Assembly: GCF_026965555.1 (NCBI RefSeq)
Contig: NZ_CP114040.1
Span: 186,001 to 250,000, forward strand
Reading direction: 5' to 3'
DNA from: Nannocystis punicea
Lineage (GTDB): Bacteria; Myxococcota_A; Polyangia; Nannocystales; Nannocystaceae
Length of the DNA: 64,000 bases
Below are positions 1-8,693 of the stretch, piece after piece. The notes beneath the pieces were generated by a model that was given only the letters and a program-made list of their open reading frames with translations, had not been told where the DNA came from and did not search any database. The first letter of the stretch is position 1; every line of letters begins with the position of its first letter. A program made the position numbers and the translations under genes.

Positions 1-200
1 CGGCCCAGGTCGGCGAGCGGCCGGGCCAGGAGGGTCGCGCCTGGGCCGGCCTCGCCGGGGCGATCGCGTTCGCGCTGAGCGACACGCTGATCGCCGTCAA
101 CCGCTTCATCGCCTGGTCGCTCGGCGTCGAGCTGCTGCTGATGGTGCTCTACTGGGGGGCGCAGGTGCTGATCGCGTCGTCGGTGGCGCGCGAGGACTGA
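1..200 (+). CDS. YhhN/TMEM86-family lysoplasmalogenase, C-terminal fragment
   Basis: The window opens inside this gene; the last 65 codons are present in the frame that ends with TGA at 198-200. The fragment is hydrophobic and contains GAIAFALSDTLIAVNRF followed by YWGAQVLIASS. These match the conserved end of the YhhN/TMEM86 family, membrane hydrolases that cleave the vinyl ether bond of lysoplasmalogens in mammals and in some bacteria. The family call rests only on this C-terminal signature. The start and most membrane helices lie outside the window, so substrate and operon context cannot be judged. Confidence 0.7.
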   Translation, partial: AQVGERPGQEGRAWAGLAGAIAFALSDTLIAVNRFIAWSLGVELLLMVLYWGAQVLIASSVARED

Positions 201-260
201 GGCTCGTGGAGCCACGCGCCGCGGGCTCGACGGCGGCGCCCGTTGTGCCATCATGAGGTC

Positions 261-1259
261 ATGAATTTGGCTTATCGGTTGCGAATGGGCGTGGTGGGTC
301 TCGGCGTGGGCCTCGTGGCCGCGTTTATCGGTTGCAAGAAGGACAACTGCTTCCCCGACAACCACGTGGAGGTGACGCAGGAGCTCAGCCACGTGGAGGT
401 GACGCTGCGCGGCGTGGCGGCCTCGGCCAACGACGGCGCGGTGGTCGTCGGCGACGCCGGCACGATCCTCCGCCGCACGGGCGCGGGCACGTGGCTGGCG
501 CAGACGAGCGGCGTCACGGTCGATCTGTTCGCGGTCGCGTCGCCGCACCCGCTGTCGTCGACGATGGTGGCGGTCGGCGCCGGCGGGACGATCCTCCGCA
601 GCGTCGACGACGGCCGGACGTGGAAGCCGAGCGCGTCGGGGACGACTGCCGAGCTGTACGGGGTGTGGCTGGCCGAGGACGAGGGGCTGGCGCTCGCGGT
701 CGGCGAGCAGGTGGTGCTGCGCAGCGACAACGCCGGCTTCACATGGTCGATGGGACAGGTCCCGAAGGGCACGGGCGCGCTGCGCGGGGTGGCCGGCCGC
801 GAGGGCGAGCTGTTTGCGGTCGGCGACCACACGCAGGTGCTGCGCAGCGACGACGAGGGGCGGACGTGGGAGCGCGTCGCGGTCGAGTCGGCGGGCGACC
901 TGCTGGCGGTCGTCGTCGATCGCTACGACTTGCCGGTCGAAGGGGACACGGACCCGTTCCTCGTCGCCGGCCAATTCGGCGTGTTCCGGCTGTTCGAACG
1001 GTTCGGGCTGGAGCAGATCCAGAGCGTCGCGGCGCCGGTCTCCGGGCTCAGCGCGGACGGAGCCTGGTGGGTCGACGGCGCCGGGGCGATCTACCACCAG
1101 CATGCGAACGGCTCGGCGAGGTTGGAGTCGGACGAGCCGCCGGCCGCCTTGATGGCGGTCGACGGCTCGCGTGAGGCGGCGATCGCGGTCGGCGACGACG
1201 GGACGATCGTGCGCGCGGAGCTGCTCGAGCTCGGCTGCGTGAAGGGCTTCGACCGCTGA
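261..1259 (+). CDS. Ycf48/BNR-repeat-like predicted lipoprotein
   Basis: The product is 332 residues. I start it at ATG 261, because a CATCAT hexamer ends 6 nt upstream, as for other leaderless-looking genes here; an in-frame TTG at 243 is the alternative. An N-terminal hydrophobic segment ends in AAFIGC, a weak lipobox, so it is probably an envelope lipoprotein. The rest is repeats such as GDAGTILRR, GAGGTILRS followed by DDGRTW, and SDDEGRTW. These are typical of BNR/Ycf48-type beta propellers related to the photosystem assembly factor Ycf48. Bacterial homologues outside phototrophs have no settled function. The Cys just after the lipobox is followed by a charged stretch. Confidence 0.7.
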   Translation: MNLAYRLRMGVVGLGVGLVAAFIGCKKDNCFPDNHVEVTQELSHVEVTLRGVAASANDGAVVVGDAGTILRRTGAGTWLAQTSGVTVDLFAVASPHPLSSTMVAVGAGGTILRSVDDGRTWKPSASGTTAELYGVWLAEDEGLALAVGEQVVLRSDNAGFTWSMGQVPKGTGALRGVAGREGELFAVGDHTQVLRSDDEGRTWERVAVESAGDLLAVVVDRYDLPVEGDTDPFLVAGQFGVFRLFERFGLEQIQSVAAPVSGLSADGAWWVDGAGAIYHQHANGSARLESDEPPAALMAVDGSREAAIAVGDDGTIVRAELLELGCVKGFDR

Positions 1260-1358
1260 GCGGAGCGGGGGCCAAAATTAATCTGTCGCTCGGCGGCCGT
1301 TGATTCAGGGTCAGCGGCCGTCGTGGCGACGCAGGCGCTCCGCGGACATGCCTTTCTC

Positions 1359-1378
1359 TTCTTTTAATTTTTAAAGAA
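1359..1378. terminator. AT-rich dyad in a convergent gene gap
   Basis: The 139-bp gap between converging genes holds a conspicuous AT island with arms TTCTTT (1359-1364) and AAAGAA (1373-1378) around a TAATTTTT loop. It is flanked by GGACATG at 1344-1350 and GACATGTCC at 1384-1392, half-sites of the palindromic family seen across the window. A two-way terminator is the likeliest role. The stem is weak and this is inference from position. Confidence 0.4.
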
Positions 1379-1398
1379 AAGTAGACATGTCCGATGGG

Positions 1399-2328
1399 TC
1401 AGGTCGGGGCGAGGTGGTGGGCGACGGCGGCGTTGAGCCAGTGCCACTCCTCGTTGGGTCCGGCCTGGGGCGGCTGGCCGTTGAGGATGGCGACGAGCTC
1501 CCAGTAGCGGCTGGCGCGTGGGTCGTGGCCCTTGCTCTTCTCGTGCAGGGTGGCGCGCCAGGCGGGCGTGTCGGGCTTGCTCATGGCGGCGGCGAGGCCG
1601 GCGGCCATGCGGTCGACGACGGGGCGCGCGGCCTCGTCGGTCGGCTCGACGCCGCGGTCGATCAGCGCGCGGGCGGCGGCGTTGGCCTCCTGCGAGACGC
1701 GCTGGTGGGCGGCGACGTCGAAGCCGGAGTTCCAGGTCTCGGCCGCGGCGGCGCGCATCTTGGCGATGAAGTCCTCGTTCTGGACGATCTCCGCCAGCTC
1801 GATCCACGCGTCGAGCTGCTCCGGCGTCGGCACCTCGGGCAGCTTCGGCGTGCTCGCCTGCATCATCTGGCGCTTCCAGGTGTCGTCGATCGGCACGCCC
1901 TCGGACACGCGCTCGTAGAAGCGCTCGATGACGGCCTTGCGTTGTTCGGTAGTAAGTCGGGTCACGGTACACAACCTCCTGATGTCGGCTCGATCGGGCT
2001 CGGAGCGAAGCGCGGCGCGCAGGGCCGCGGCGATGTGCTGCAGCGAGACGATGTGGGTCTCGATGGCGCTGAGCCGCAGGCGCAGGGCCTCGGCCAGAGT
2101 CATGTCGCGGGCGAAGATCGCCTTGATCGCGGGGATCCCCAGCCCGGCCTCGCGCAGTGTGCGGATCAGATCGAGCCGCACGACCGCGTCCTCGGCGTAG
2201 ACCCGGTAGCCGCTGCGCGTCCGGCCGACGGGCGGCAAGAGCCCCTCGTCGGAGTAGAAGCGCAGCGTCTTGACCGGGACGCCCGACCGACGCGCGAGCG
2301 CGCCGATCGTGATTCGCTCGTTCACCAT
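1399..2328 (-). CDS. MerR-family transcriptional regulator
   Basis: The protein has 309 residues. The N-terminal 75 or so carry the MerR winged helix-turn-helix: ITIGALARRSGVPVKTLRFY, then DEGLLPP and SGYRVY. A long coiled segment follows (about 80-115), typical of MerR dimerisation. The C-terminal 190 residues are an uncharacterised helical effector region with a single Cys and no metal-binding Cys cluster, so it probably senses an organic ligand or redox-inert signal rather than a metal. Just upstream on its strand is a promoter with a 19-bp spacer containing a dyad, the usual MerR operator layout, so autoregulation is likely. It diverges from the caspase-like lipoprotein gene, which it might also control. 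Confidence 0.88.
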   Translation of the reverse strand: MVNERITIGALARRSGVPVKTLRFYSDEGLLPPVGRTRSGYRVYAEDAVVRLDLIRTLREAGLGIPAIKAIFARDMTLAEALRLRLSAIETHIVSLQHIAAALRAALRSEPDRADIRRLCTVTRLTTEQRKAVIERFYERVSEGVPIDDTWKRQMMQASTPKLPEVPTPEQLDAWIELAEIVQNEDFIAKMRAAAAETWNSGFDVAAHQRVSQEANAAARALIDRGVEPTDEAARPVVDRMAAGLAAAMSKPDTPAWRATLHEKSKGHDPRASRYWELVAILNGQPPQAGPNEEWHWLNAAVAHHLAPT

Positions 2329-2334
2329 GCCGAC

Positions 2335-2365
2335 ACCGTGCAGCCTCCCGTAACTGGAGAGTCAA
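2335..2365 (-). promoter_or_regulatory. MerR-type promoter with 19-bp spacer and operator dyad
   Basis: On the minus strand TTGACT (2360-2365) and CACGGT (2335-2340) are separated by exactly 19 bp. The spacer holds the dyad CTCC-AGTTACG-GGAG. Over-long 19-20 bp spacers with a central dyad are the hallmark of MerR-controlled promoters, where the activator untwists DNA. The -10 ends 6 nt before the merR ATG, implying a leaderless autoregulated transcript. Confidence 0.65.
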
Positions 2366-2465
2366 GCACGGATCGTCGCAAAAAATGAAGAGGAGGTCCG
2401 AAGGGCCGCGGGCGCCCGGTCGCCGGCTTTCGTCGCGCCCCCGGAGGTCGTATCGTCGCCGGGTC

Positions 2466-4250
2466 GTGAGCAGGGCAGGACGAGGCAGCGCGTGGGTGGT
2501 CGCAGTCGTGATCGCTGCGTGCTCCTCCGCCTGCACGACGCCGCCGGCGAGCGCGGCCGCGGCGAGCGCGGGCGAGGTCGCAGGCCCGAGCGGCGCGTCC
2601 GCGGACTCGAGCGCTGGCTCGGCGCACGCGCGCTCGGCGGTCGACGCGAACTCGGCGCCCGCGGACGTGAATGTCACGACGAGCTCGGCGCACGCGAGCG
2701 CGGCGTCCGCGAAGATGAGCGTGACGACGGCCGGTTCGCACGCGGGCTCGGGAGATGCTCGTGCGAACGCGACGACCGGCGGAAGCCGCCCGGAGGACGC
2801 GAGCGCCGCGAAAGGTCCTGCGGGCGTGGAGACGGGCGCGGGCTCGACGGAGCACGCGTCACAGCGGCCGCCGCTGGCCGTCGGGCCGTTGCGCCCCGGG
2901 CTGCCGGCGCAGCTGCCGAGCCCGCTGCGCTGGCTGGCGATCGGCGGCGGGGCCACCCCCGAGTCCAATCAGGTGTCGATCGAGCAGGACTTGCTGCTGG
3001 CGCAGGAGGTCTTTGGGACAGGTGGCGCGCTGCTGTTCGCCGGCGGGCCCGGCAGTCACGGGGTGCAGGTCGAGGACGCGGAGCCGCGCGGCGATCCGCT
3101 GCTGGCGACGCTCGCCGAGCTGTTCGCGCCGCGAGGCGGACGAGCCGCGACCTACCGGCCGACGCAGTCGTCGCCGATCGCGGCGGCCACCCGCAGCAAC
3201 GCGCTCGAGGCGGTGAAGCAGGCGGTGGGGCAGCCGGGGCCGCTGCTGCGGCTGTACCTCGCCGGCCACGGCGAGCGCGGAGATCCGCCGCGCGAGGGCG
3301 GGCTGAGCCTGTGGGGCCAGACGTCGCTGCGAGTGGCCGAGCTGGCGGAGGTGCTCGACGCGGCGGAGCGCCCGGTGCAGGTCGTGGCGACCAGCTGCTT
3401 CTCGGGCGCCTTCGCCGAGCTCGTGTTCAAGGACGCCGAGCAGGCGGCCGGCCCGGCGCCGACGATCCGCTGCGGCCTGTTCGCGGCGACGGCCGAGCGC
3501 GAGGCGTCCGGCTGCGATCCGAACCCCGACCGCGCGGCCCAGGAGGGCTACGCGCTGCACTTTTTAAATGCGCTGCGCGGCCGCGATCGCGAGGGCAAGC
3601 CGCTACCGCCGGCGCAGCTCGACCTCGACGGCGACGGGGCGATCTCGCCGCTCGAGGCGCACGCGCGGGCGCGGATCGCCGGGCAGGGGATCGACGTGCC
3701 GACGACCACGTCGGAGCGGTGGCTGGTCGCGAATGCGCCGACCCGCGGGAGGTCGAGCCCGCCGGCGCTGCCGGAGGAGGACGCGGTGATCGCCGGGCTG
3801 TCGGCGGCGCTCGGCCAGGCCCGCGAGGGCGAGGCCGCGGCGGAGCTCGAACGTGTCTTGAAAGACATGTCCTCTGCGTACGAGCGCCTCGACGCGGCCA
3901 GCGGGCGCGAGGACGAGGCCTACCGCGCCGCGGGGGGCGAGCTGCTGGCCCGCTTCCCGGTGCTCGACGACCCGTGGCACCCGGACTTCGCGCCGACGCT
4001 GGCGGCGCACCGGGCGGAGATCGAGGCGCTGATCGGCGAGAGCGCGTCGTATGCGGCGTTCCGCGCGGCGCAGGCCGAGGTCGCCGCGGCGCAGGCCGAT
4101 GTCGCCGAGCTGCTGGCCCGCAGCGCGCGGCTCGAGCGGCTGGTGCGGGCGTTCCGCGTCCGGAGCCTCGCGGGTCGCCTCAAGGCCCGCGGGGGCAAGG
4201 CGTGGGCCAGGTACGAGGCGCTCCTGGCCTGCGAGCGCGGCCAGATTTGA
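2466..4250 (+). CDS. Caspase-fold (C13/C14-like) lipoprotein with EF-hand-like loop
   Basis: I start this 594-residue protein at GTG 2466 because TATCGT (2451-2456) ends 9 nt before it and the signal peptide then begins cleanly; an ATG at 2385 is in frame but gives a long basic leader. The signal region ends CSSACTT, a lipobox-like site. An Ala/Ser/Gly-rich linker follows. The conserved core has the two marks of a caspase-type hydrolase: LYLAGHGERG with the candidate catalytic His near residue 268, and VATSCFSGAF with Cys near 311. At 386-397 DLDGDGAISPLE reads as a calcium-binding EF-hand loop, as in some calcium-dependent metacaspases. The C-terminal 200 residues look helical and coiled. 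The gene tail is repeated downstream in decayed form. Substrate unknown. Confidence 0.72.
   Translation: MSRAGRGSAWVVAVVIAACSSACTTPPASAAAASAGEVAGPSGASADSSAGSAHARSAVDANSAPADVNVTTSSAHASAASAKMSVTTAGSHAGSGDARANATTGGSRPEDASAAKGPAGVETGAGSTEHASQRPPLAVGPLRPGLPAQLPSPLRWLAIGGGATPESNQVSIEQDLLLAQEVFGTGGALLFAGGPGSHGVQVEDAEPRGDPLLATLAELFAPRGGRAATYRPTQSSPIAAATRSNALEAVKQAVGQPGPLLRLYLAGHGERGDPPREGGLSLWGQTSLRVAELAEVLDAAERPVQVVATSCFSGAFAELVFKDAEQAAGPAPTIRCGLFAATAEREASGCDPNPDRAAQEGYALHFLNALRGRDREGKPLPPAQLDLDGDGAISPLEAHARARIAGQGIDVPTTTSERWLVANAPTRGRSSPPALPEEDAVIAGLSAALGQAREGEAAAELERVLKDMSSAYERLDAASGREDEAYRAAGGELLARFPVLDDPWHPDFAPTLAAHRAEIEALIGESASYAAFRAAQAEVAAAQADVAELLARSARLERLVRAFRVRSLAGRLKARGGKAWARYEALLACERGQI
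3851..3874. repeat. Palindromic element inside the caspase-like gene
   Basis: TGTCTT-GA-AAGACA is a perfect dyad extended by ATGTCC. It lies in frame in the coding sequence, in a region between the caspase core and the helical tail. Confidence 0.6.
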
Positions 4251-4560
4251 GGCCAGGTACGAGGCGGGGTGCGGCCAAGCATGCTCGAAAGAGCAGGTCC
4301 CCACGGGCCGGCCGCCTGAAGGCCGTCGGGTGGCAAAGCGTGTGCGAGCGCTCCTGGCCACGCGCGACCGCATTCGAAACATGTTCAAAAGAACAGGCTG
4401 ATGCTGGCTGGCGTGGGCCAGGTACGAGGCGCTCCCGGCCAGGAGCGCGGCCAGATTTGAAGCATGCTCGAGAGGTCCGGACGATGGTCGCCCGTCTGAA
4501 GGTCCGGGGTGGCAAGACGTGGGCGCGGTGCTCCTGGCGCCGCGCGCGGGCGGGGCTTGA
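4176..4560 (+). repeat. Decayed tandem copies of the caspase-like gene's 3' end
   Basis: The last 75 bp of the gene (4176-4250, encoding RLKARGGKAWARYE and onward) recur downstream as imperfect copies beginning near 4313 and 4493, with a partial copy near 4411 that keeps about 25 identical bases and the same GGCCAGATTTGA ending. Between copies sit palindromic elements at 4277-4297, 4378-4397 and 4465-4475. The copies are in shifting frames and interrupted by stops, so they are not translated as part of the gene now. Confidence 0.7.
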
Positions 4561-4641
4561 GGATGTCTTCAAGGAAATGTCTTGAAGGGCATGTCTCTTG
4601 GGAGATGTCGTGTAGGACATGCTCTTCAGGACATGTCCTTC
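4561..4641. repeat. Cluster of palindromic CATG elements between convergent genes
   Basis: Within 80 bp there are five or six half-sites in a row of the type ATGTCTT, GGCATGTC, GGACATG and GGACATGTCC, which can fold into alternative hairpins. The cluster ends at the stop codon of the leftward TIGR03032 gene. It is the densest copy of the family in the window. A terminator role is inferred from its position between converging genes. Confidence 0.7.
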
Positions 4642-5689
4642 AGTCGGGGCGCAGCGGGGCCGGGTCGGCGATCGTGATGGTGCGGTGGATCTCCTCGCTC
4701 ATCAGGCCGAGGGCCATCGGGCGGCGGACGCCGGGCAGGACGGCCACGTCGTAGAGCTCCTCGACCACCCCGTCGAGGCGGAGCCAGTGGGCGACGTCGC
4801 CGGTGCGGGTGTCGACGACGAGCAGGCCGCAGCGGGGTTCGGCGCCGCGGGCGGCGAGGTTGGCCTCGAGCTCGAGGCCCCCGAAGGTGCGGCTGCCGCG
4901 GGGCTTCGACAGGCCGACGAACGCGTAGGGGCCGGCGAAGCACAGGCCGCGGGCGTAGCCGGGGCAGAAGCAGACCCGCTCGAAGCGCCCGGCGGCGTCG
5001 AGCTTGCCGAGGAAGCCGGTGCCCGCCTCGAGCAGCCACAGCGCGCCGGCGTGGAGGCGCGGCGAGTGGGGCATCGACAGGCCCTCGGCGACGACCGCGT
5101 CGGTGCGCACGTCGATCACCACGCCGCCGTCGCGGCGATGGTCACGCCAGCCGTCGGCGACGTCGCTGCGGGCCACCGCGGTGACGAACGCGGGGCTGCC
5201 GTCGGCCATGGCCAGGCCGTTGAGGTGGCAGCGGTCCTCCGCGGCCAGGCGCGAGACGAACGGCGGGCGCCACAGCGGGGCGAAGCTGGCGCGCGGGGCC
5301 AGGGTGGCCAGGCAGCTGAACAGGGTGTTGACGAACACGGGGTGGCCGGCGCGGTCGACCGCGAGGTCGTGGACGTCGAGGTCGCCGGTGGTGTGGGCGA
5401 CGCGCGGGACGTACAGGCGGTCGTAGCCCTCGCGGACATGTCCCGAAGGCAAGGCGTTGTCGAGGCGCCACAACTGGTACAGGCTGGCCAGCCAGAGCGA
5501 CTCGCCGTCGACGCACAGGCCCATGCAGCGGGCGAACGTGCGCTCGAACAGGGACAGCCGGCCGCCGTCGCCGCCGCCGAGGAGGAACAGCTTGCCGGCC
5601 TGGTAGGTGGTGAACGCGAGGCTCACGCCGAGCTCGGTGAGGAGGCCAGGGAGGTGGCGCGACGACAGGACCTCGAGGCGTTCGGCCAT
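4640..5689 (-). CDS. TIGR03032 family protein
   Basis: The product is 349 residues and cytosolic by appearance, without signal peptide or membrane helix. It matches the TIGR03032 family by FTTYQAGKLFLLG near the start, then YVPRVAHTTGDLDVHDLAV, CHLNGLAM, LSMPHSPRLH and LWLLEAGTGFLG. The fold is probably a beta propeller; family function is unknown. ATG 5689 is chosen because the extended -10 TGCTATCGT ends 7 nt before it. The segment ALPSGHVREG (about residues 80-90) is encoded by a palindromic element at 5430-5452 and looks like an insertion in a loop. It is a single gene with its own promoter. Confidence 0.85.
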   Translation of the reverse strand: MAERLEVLSSRHLPGLLTELGVSLAFTTYQAGKLFLLGGGDGGRLSLFERTFARCMGLCVDGESLWLASLYQLWRLDNALPSGHVREGYDRLYVPRVAHTTGDLDVHDLAVDRAGHPVFVNTLFSCLATLAPRASFAPLWRPPFVSRLAAEDRCHLNGLAMADGSPAFVTAVARSDVADGWRDHRRDGGVVIDVRTDAVVAEGLSMPHSPRLHAGALWLLEAGTGFLGKLDAAGRFERVCFCPGYARGLCFAGPYAFVGLSKPRGSRTFGGLELEANLAARGAEPRCGLLVVDTRTGDVAHWLRLDGVVEELYDVAVLPGVRRPMALGLMSEEIHRTITIADPAPLRPD

Positions 5690-6007
5690 GCGCCCGACGA
5701 TAGCAGGCGCGGGCGCGCGGCCGAAACGGGCCAGGACTCACGGTGCAGCCCGCACGAGCGGCGCGGCGTCCGGGACGCCGAGAACGGCCGAATGGCGCCG
5801 CTCATGGAGGGGAGCGAAGCGGCCGTCGGGCAGCCCGCGCGCGACGCTGATTGTGGCGGGGTCACGCGAGCGCACGGACGTCGCCGATGCGTCGGCGATG
5901 ATGCTCGCTCGCCTGCTTCCCTTACTTCATGGTCGCGCTGCCGGACGAGTGGCAACAAGCCCGGCGCCGGCGCGCAGCTGCCCTGCCGACATGCTCGAAG
6001 AGACAGC
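5690..6007. other. 318-bp intergenic region
   Basis: It holds the leftward promoter for the TIGR03032 gene (TGCTATCGT, minus strand, 5697-5705) and, next to the stop of the FG-GAP gene, a palindromic element at 5988-6007 (TGCTC-GAA-GAGACA). Reading frames here show only shadow-type composition. I see no gene. Confidence 0.6.
5697..5705 (-). promoter_or_regulatory. Extended -10 element TGCTATCGT
   Basis: Minus-strand TGCTATCGT ends 7 nt before the ATG of the TIGR03032 gene. No convincing -35 hexamer is seen. One of about a dozen such sites pointing to leaderless transcription. Confidence 0.45.
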
Positions 6008-8557
6008 TCATAGCGCGACCTGGGCTTCGACGGCGACGGCCACCCGGAGGGTGAAGACGGGGCTCTGGTAGACCTGGTAGCCGCCCTGGACCCCGGCGTC
6101 GACGAAGCCGGCGCCGCCGAGGTCGGCCGCGAGGACGCCGCCCTGGCCGTCGACGGTCAGTGAATGTGTCCGCTGGGACATGGCCCGGAGGTCACGCCAC
6201 TCGAGCTTGAGGGTGTTGCCGTCGCCGAGGTCGACGACCTCGAGGTCGACGAGGTCGAGGTCGGAGCGGACGGTGAGGTCGAGGTCGAGGCCCTGGCCGG
6301 TGAGGCGGAGGGTGTCGAGGCCGGCGCCGCCGTCGAGGCGGACGAAGTCCGTCGCGGCGCAGTCGAGGTCGTCGTCGCCGGCGCCGGCGTAGACGACGTC
6401 GGGGCCGTCGACGGCGATGACGTCGTTGCCGCGGCCGGCGATCAGCGACTCGCCCTCGGGGGTGCCGGGGATGTTCTCGGGACCTGGCCCGTAGGACATG
6501 TTCGCCGCGCCGCTGAAGTTGCCGCCGAACACGACGTAGCTGCGGCCGGCGTCCTCGCCCTTGCCGTCGTTGCCGCGGGCGCCGACGATCACGTCGGCGT
6601 GGCCGTCGCCGTTGACGTCGCCGGCCGGCGCGACGGAGAAGCCGCAGTAGTCCTCGGTCGCCTCGCCGGCCAGGGAGAAGCCGCCGTCGCCGTTCTCGAT
6701 CCACGCCAGCGAGGTGCTCTGGACCCCGGGCCCGCCGAACACCACGTAGCCGCGGCCGGAGTCGCCGCCGTGCGGGTTGGCCCCGGGGGCGCCGACCAGG
6801 ACGTCGTCGTAACCGTCGCCGTCGACGTCGCCGGCGCGCTCGACCGAGGTGCCGGCGTAGTCGCGGCTCTGCACGCCCGAGAGGCTGAAGCCGGTCGGCG
6901 GCTGGGCGAGCTGCGACAGCGAGCCGGACTCGAGGTCGGGCCCGCCGAACACGACGTAGGCGCGGCCGTTGTCCTCGGGCCCGGCGTCGGCCAGCGGGGC
7001 GCCCATCGCCAGGTCGGCGAAGCCGTCGCCGTCGACGTCGCCGACGCCCGCGACCGCGAAGCCGGCCCGGTCGTACGCCGCGGCGCCGTCGAAGGTGCGC
7101 CCGCCCTGGCCGGCGGCGACGTCGGTCAGCAGCACCGCGAGCTGGTCGGGCTTGCCGTGGACGAGGTAGGTGCGGCCGGCGCTGTCGCCCGCGGTGTCGT
7201 GGCCGTAGGCGCCGACGAGGATGTCCGAAAGGCCATCTCCGTCGACGTCGCCGGCGCCGGCCACCGCGAAGCCGGCGAAGTCGAGGCTGACCTCGCCGTT
7301 GACCGCGAAGCCGTCGCCGACGCCGGCGCTGACGTCGGCGAGCAGGGTCGGCTTGTCCTCGCCGTGGCCGAACACCACGTAGGCCGCGCCCGAGAACGAG
7401 CCGCCGGGGTCGGCCCCGTAGGCGCCGACGACGATGTCCGCGAGGCCGTCGCCGTCGACGTCGCCCGCGCCGGCGACGCTGCGCCCGGCCGCGTCCCCGG
7501 CCTTCTCGCCGAGGATCGCAAACCCGCCGACGCCCGCGGTCACCGCGTCGAGGTAGACCGGGTCGAGGTTGTCCTTGCCGAACACCACGTAGGCCGAGCC
7601 CGAGGCGGTGCCATTCGTGGAGGCCTTGGGCGCGCCGATCACCAGGTCGGCGAAGCCGTCGCCGTTGACGTCGCCGGCGGCGGCGATCGTGGTGCCGGCG
7701 AAGTCGCCGGGCAGCTCGCCGTAGATGATGAAGCCCCTGTTCTGCGCCTCGAGCTTGCTCAGCGCGACCGACTCGCCGTTCACCTGGCCGCGGACGACGT
7801 AGACGCGGCCGGTGTTGCCGTCGGCGTTGCGGGCGGCGACGGCGACCTCGGCGAGGCCGTCGCCGTCGAGGTCGCCGACGGCGTGGACGTTGCGGCCGGA
7901 GTAATGCCCCGGGGCCTGGCCGTCGATGGCGAACCCGCCGATGCCGTCGGCGACGTACTCGAGGTCGATCGAGGTCGGGCGCACGTCGATGCGCGCGGGC
8001 GCCTGGGCGAAGCCGTCCTTGCCGTCCCAGATCTTGTAGAGAAAGGTGTCGCTGCCCCACAGCTTGGCCGGGGGCATGTAGGTGAAGCCGCCGTCGGCGA
8101 AGGCGGTGTTCATGGCGCCGCCGGGGGTGATCGGGTCGGCGGACACGAGGGTCAGAGAGTCGCCGTCGACGTCGTAGTCGTTCGCCAGCAGACCCGCGGC
8201 GGCGTCGACCGACAGCGCCTGCTTGGCCTTGGTGACGTAGTGATCGACCAGCGCGACCGGCGGCTTGTTGAGGGTGGGGAAGGGGCCGGTGGTGGCGGTC
8301 TCGCCGGTGGTGGTGGTCGTGCTCGGCTCACCGGTGGTCGGCACCGGGCCGGTGGTCGGGTCGGGGCCGCCGGTGCTGGTGCCGAGGCCGGTGGTCGGGA
8401 CCTCGGTGTCGGTGTCGGTGGCGGTGCCGTCGGTGCCGGTCGCGGTGCTCGTGGTCTGGCCGTCGGTCGCCAGGGTCGTGGAGGTGTCGTCGGTGCACCC
8501 GAGCGGGATGGCGAGCGAGAGCGCCGCGAAGGCGCGGCGGAGCGGCGACCGCAACAT
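6008..8557 (-). CDS. FG-GAP repeat lipoprotein with cadherin-like and RTX-like segments
   Basis: ATG 8557 gives 849 residues; an upstream in-frame start at 8593 would bury the signal. The signal ends in SLAIPLGC, a lipobox. A Thr/Gly/Pro linker (about 22-80) is followed by a cadherin-like/Big-type domain (NKPPVALVDHY, DYDVDGDSLTL). Seven FG-GAP repeats follow, each with a DVDGDG-type calcium loop and VVGAYGA-type strand, which suggests a seven-bladed integrin-like propeller. Near the C-terminus GRGNDVIAVDGPD and GAGDDDLDC resemble RTX calcium repeats. It is probably a surface adhesion or matrix protein. TAAGGT (minus strand, 8565-8570) ends 7 nt before the start. Palindromic elements fall at 6164-6185 and 6481-6500 inside the gene. 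Confidence 0.85.
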   Translation of the reverse strand: MLRSPLRRAFAALSLAIPLGCTDDTSTTLATDGQTTSTATGTDGTATDTDTEVPTTGLGTSTGGPDPTTGPVPTTGEPSTTTTTGETATTGPFPTLNKPPVALVDHYVTKAKQALSVDAAAGLLANDYDVDGDSLTLVSADPITPGGAMNTAFADGGFTYMPPAKLWGSDTFLYKIWDGKDGFAQAPARIDVRPTSIDLEYVADGIGGFAIDGQAPGHYSGRNVHAVGDLDGDGLAEVAVAARNADGNTGRVYVVRGQVNGESVALSKLEAQNRGFIIYGELPGDFAGTTIAAAGDVNGDGFADLVIGAPKASTNGTASGSAYVVFGKDNLDPVYLDAVTAGVGGFAILGEKAGDAAGRSVAGAGDVDGDGLADIVVGAYGADPGGSFSGAAYVVFGHGEDKPTLLADVSAGVGDGFAVNGEVSLDFAGFAVAGAGDVDGDGLSDILVGAYGHDTAGDSAGRTYLVHGKPDQLAVLLTDVAAGQGGRTFDGAAAYDRAGFAVAGVGDVDGDGFADLAMGAPLADAGPEDNGRAYVVFGGPDLESGSLSQLAQPPTGFSLSGVQSRDYAGTSVERAGDVDGDGYDDVLVGAPGANPHGGDSGRGYVVFGGPGVQSTSLAWIENGDGGFSLAGEATEDYCGFSVAPAGDVNGDGHADVIVGARGNDGKGEDAGRSYVVFGGNFSGAANMSYGPGPENIPGTPEGESLIAGRGNDVIAVDGPDVVYAGAGDDDLDCAATDFVRLDGGAGLDTLRLTGQGLDLDLTVRSDLDLVDLEVVDLGDGNTLKLEWRDLRAMSQRTHSLTVDGQGGVLAADLGGAGFVDAGVQGGYQVYQSPVFTLRVAVAVEAQVAL

Positions 8558-8693
8558 GCCGACCACCTTATCGGACCCGGCACGCCGGCGCACGCGCGGC
8601 GCCGCGCCTCGCGTTTGTCACGGGTTTACCGGCCCCCGACGGCGTGGCCTCGTGTCTCGGCTTCACGCATCATGAGTCCGCCCGGAGATTGTC
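8558..8693. promoter_or_regulatory. Divergent promoter region of two lipoprotein genes
   Basis: This 136-bp gap separates two divergent genes for Thr-rich lipoproteins. TAAGGT on the minus strand (8565-8570) is a -10 candidate for the leftward gene. The rightward gene has GGAG at 8682-8685 as a possible ribosome site. Confidence 0.4.

Noticed and set aside
2492..4585. Possible -1 frameshift at TTTAAAT (3560) in the caspase-like gene into a frame open to 4585
   Set aside because: The bases fit a slippery heptamer in frame, but the frame entered has typical shadow composition and no stimulatory structure or conserved domain is evident.
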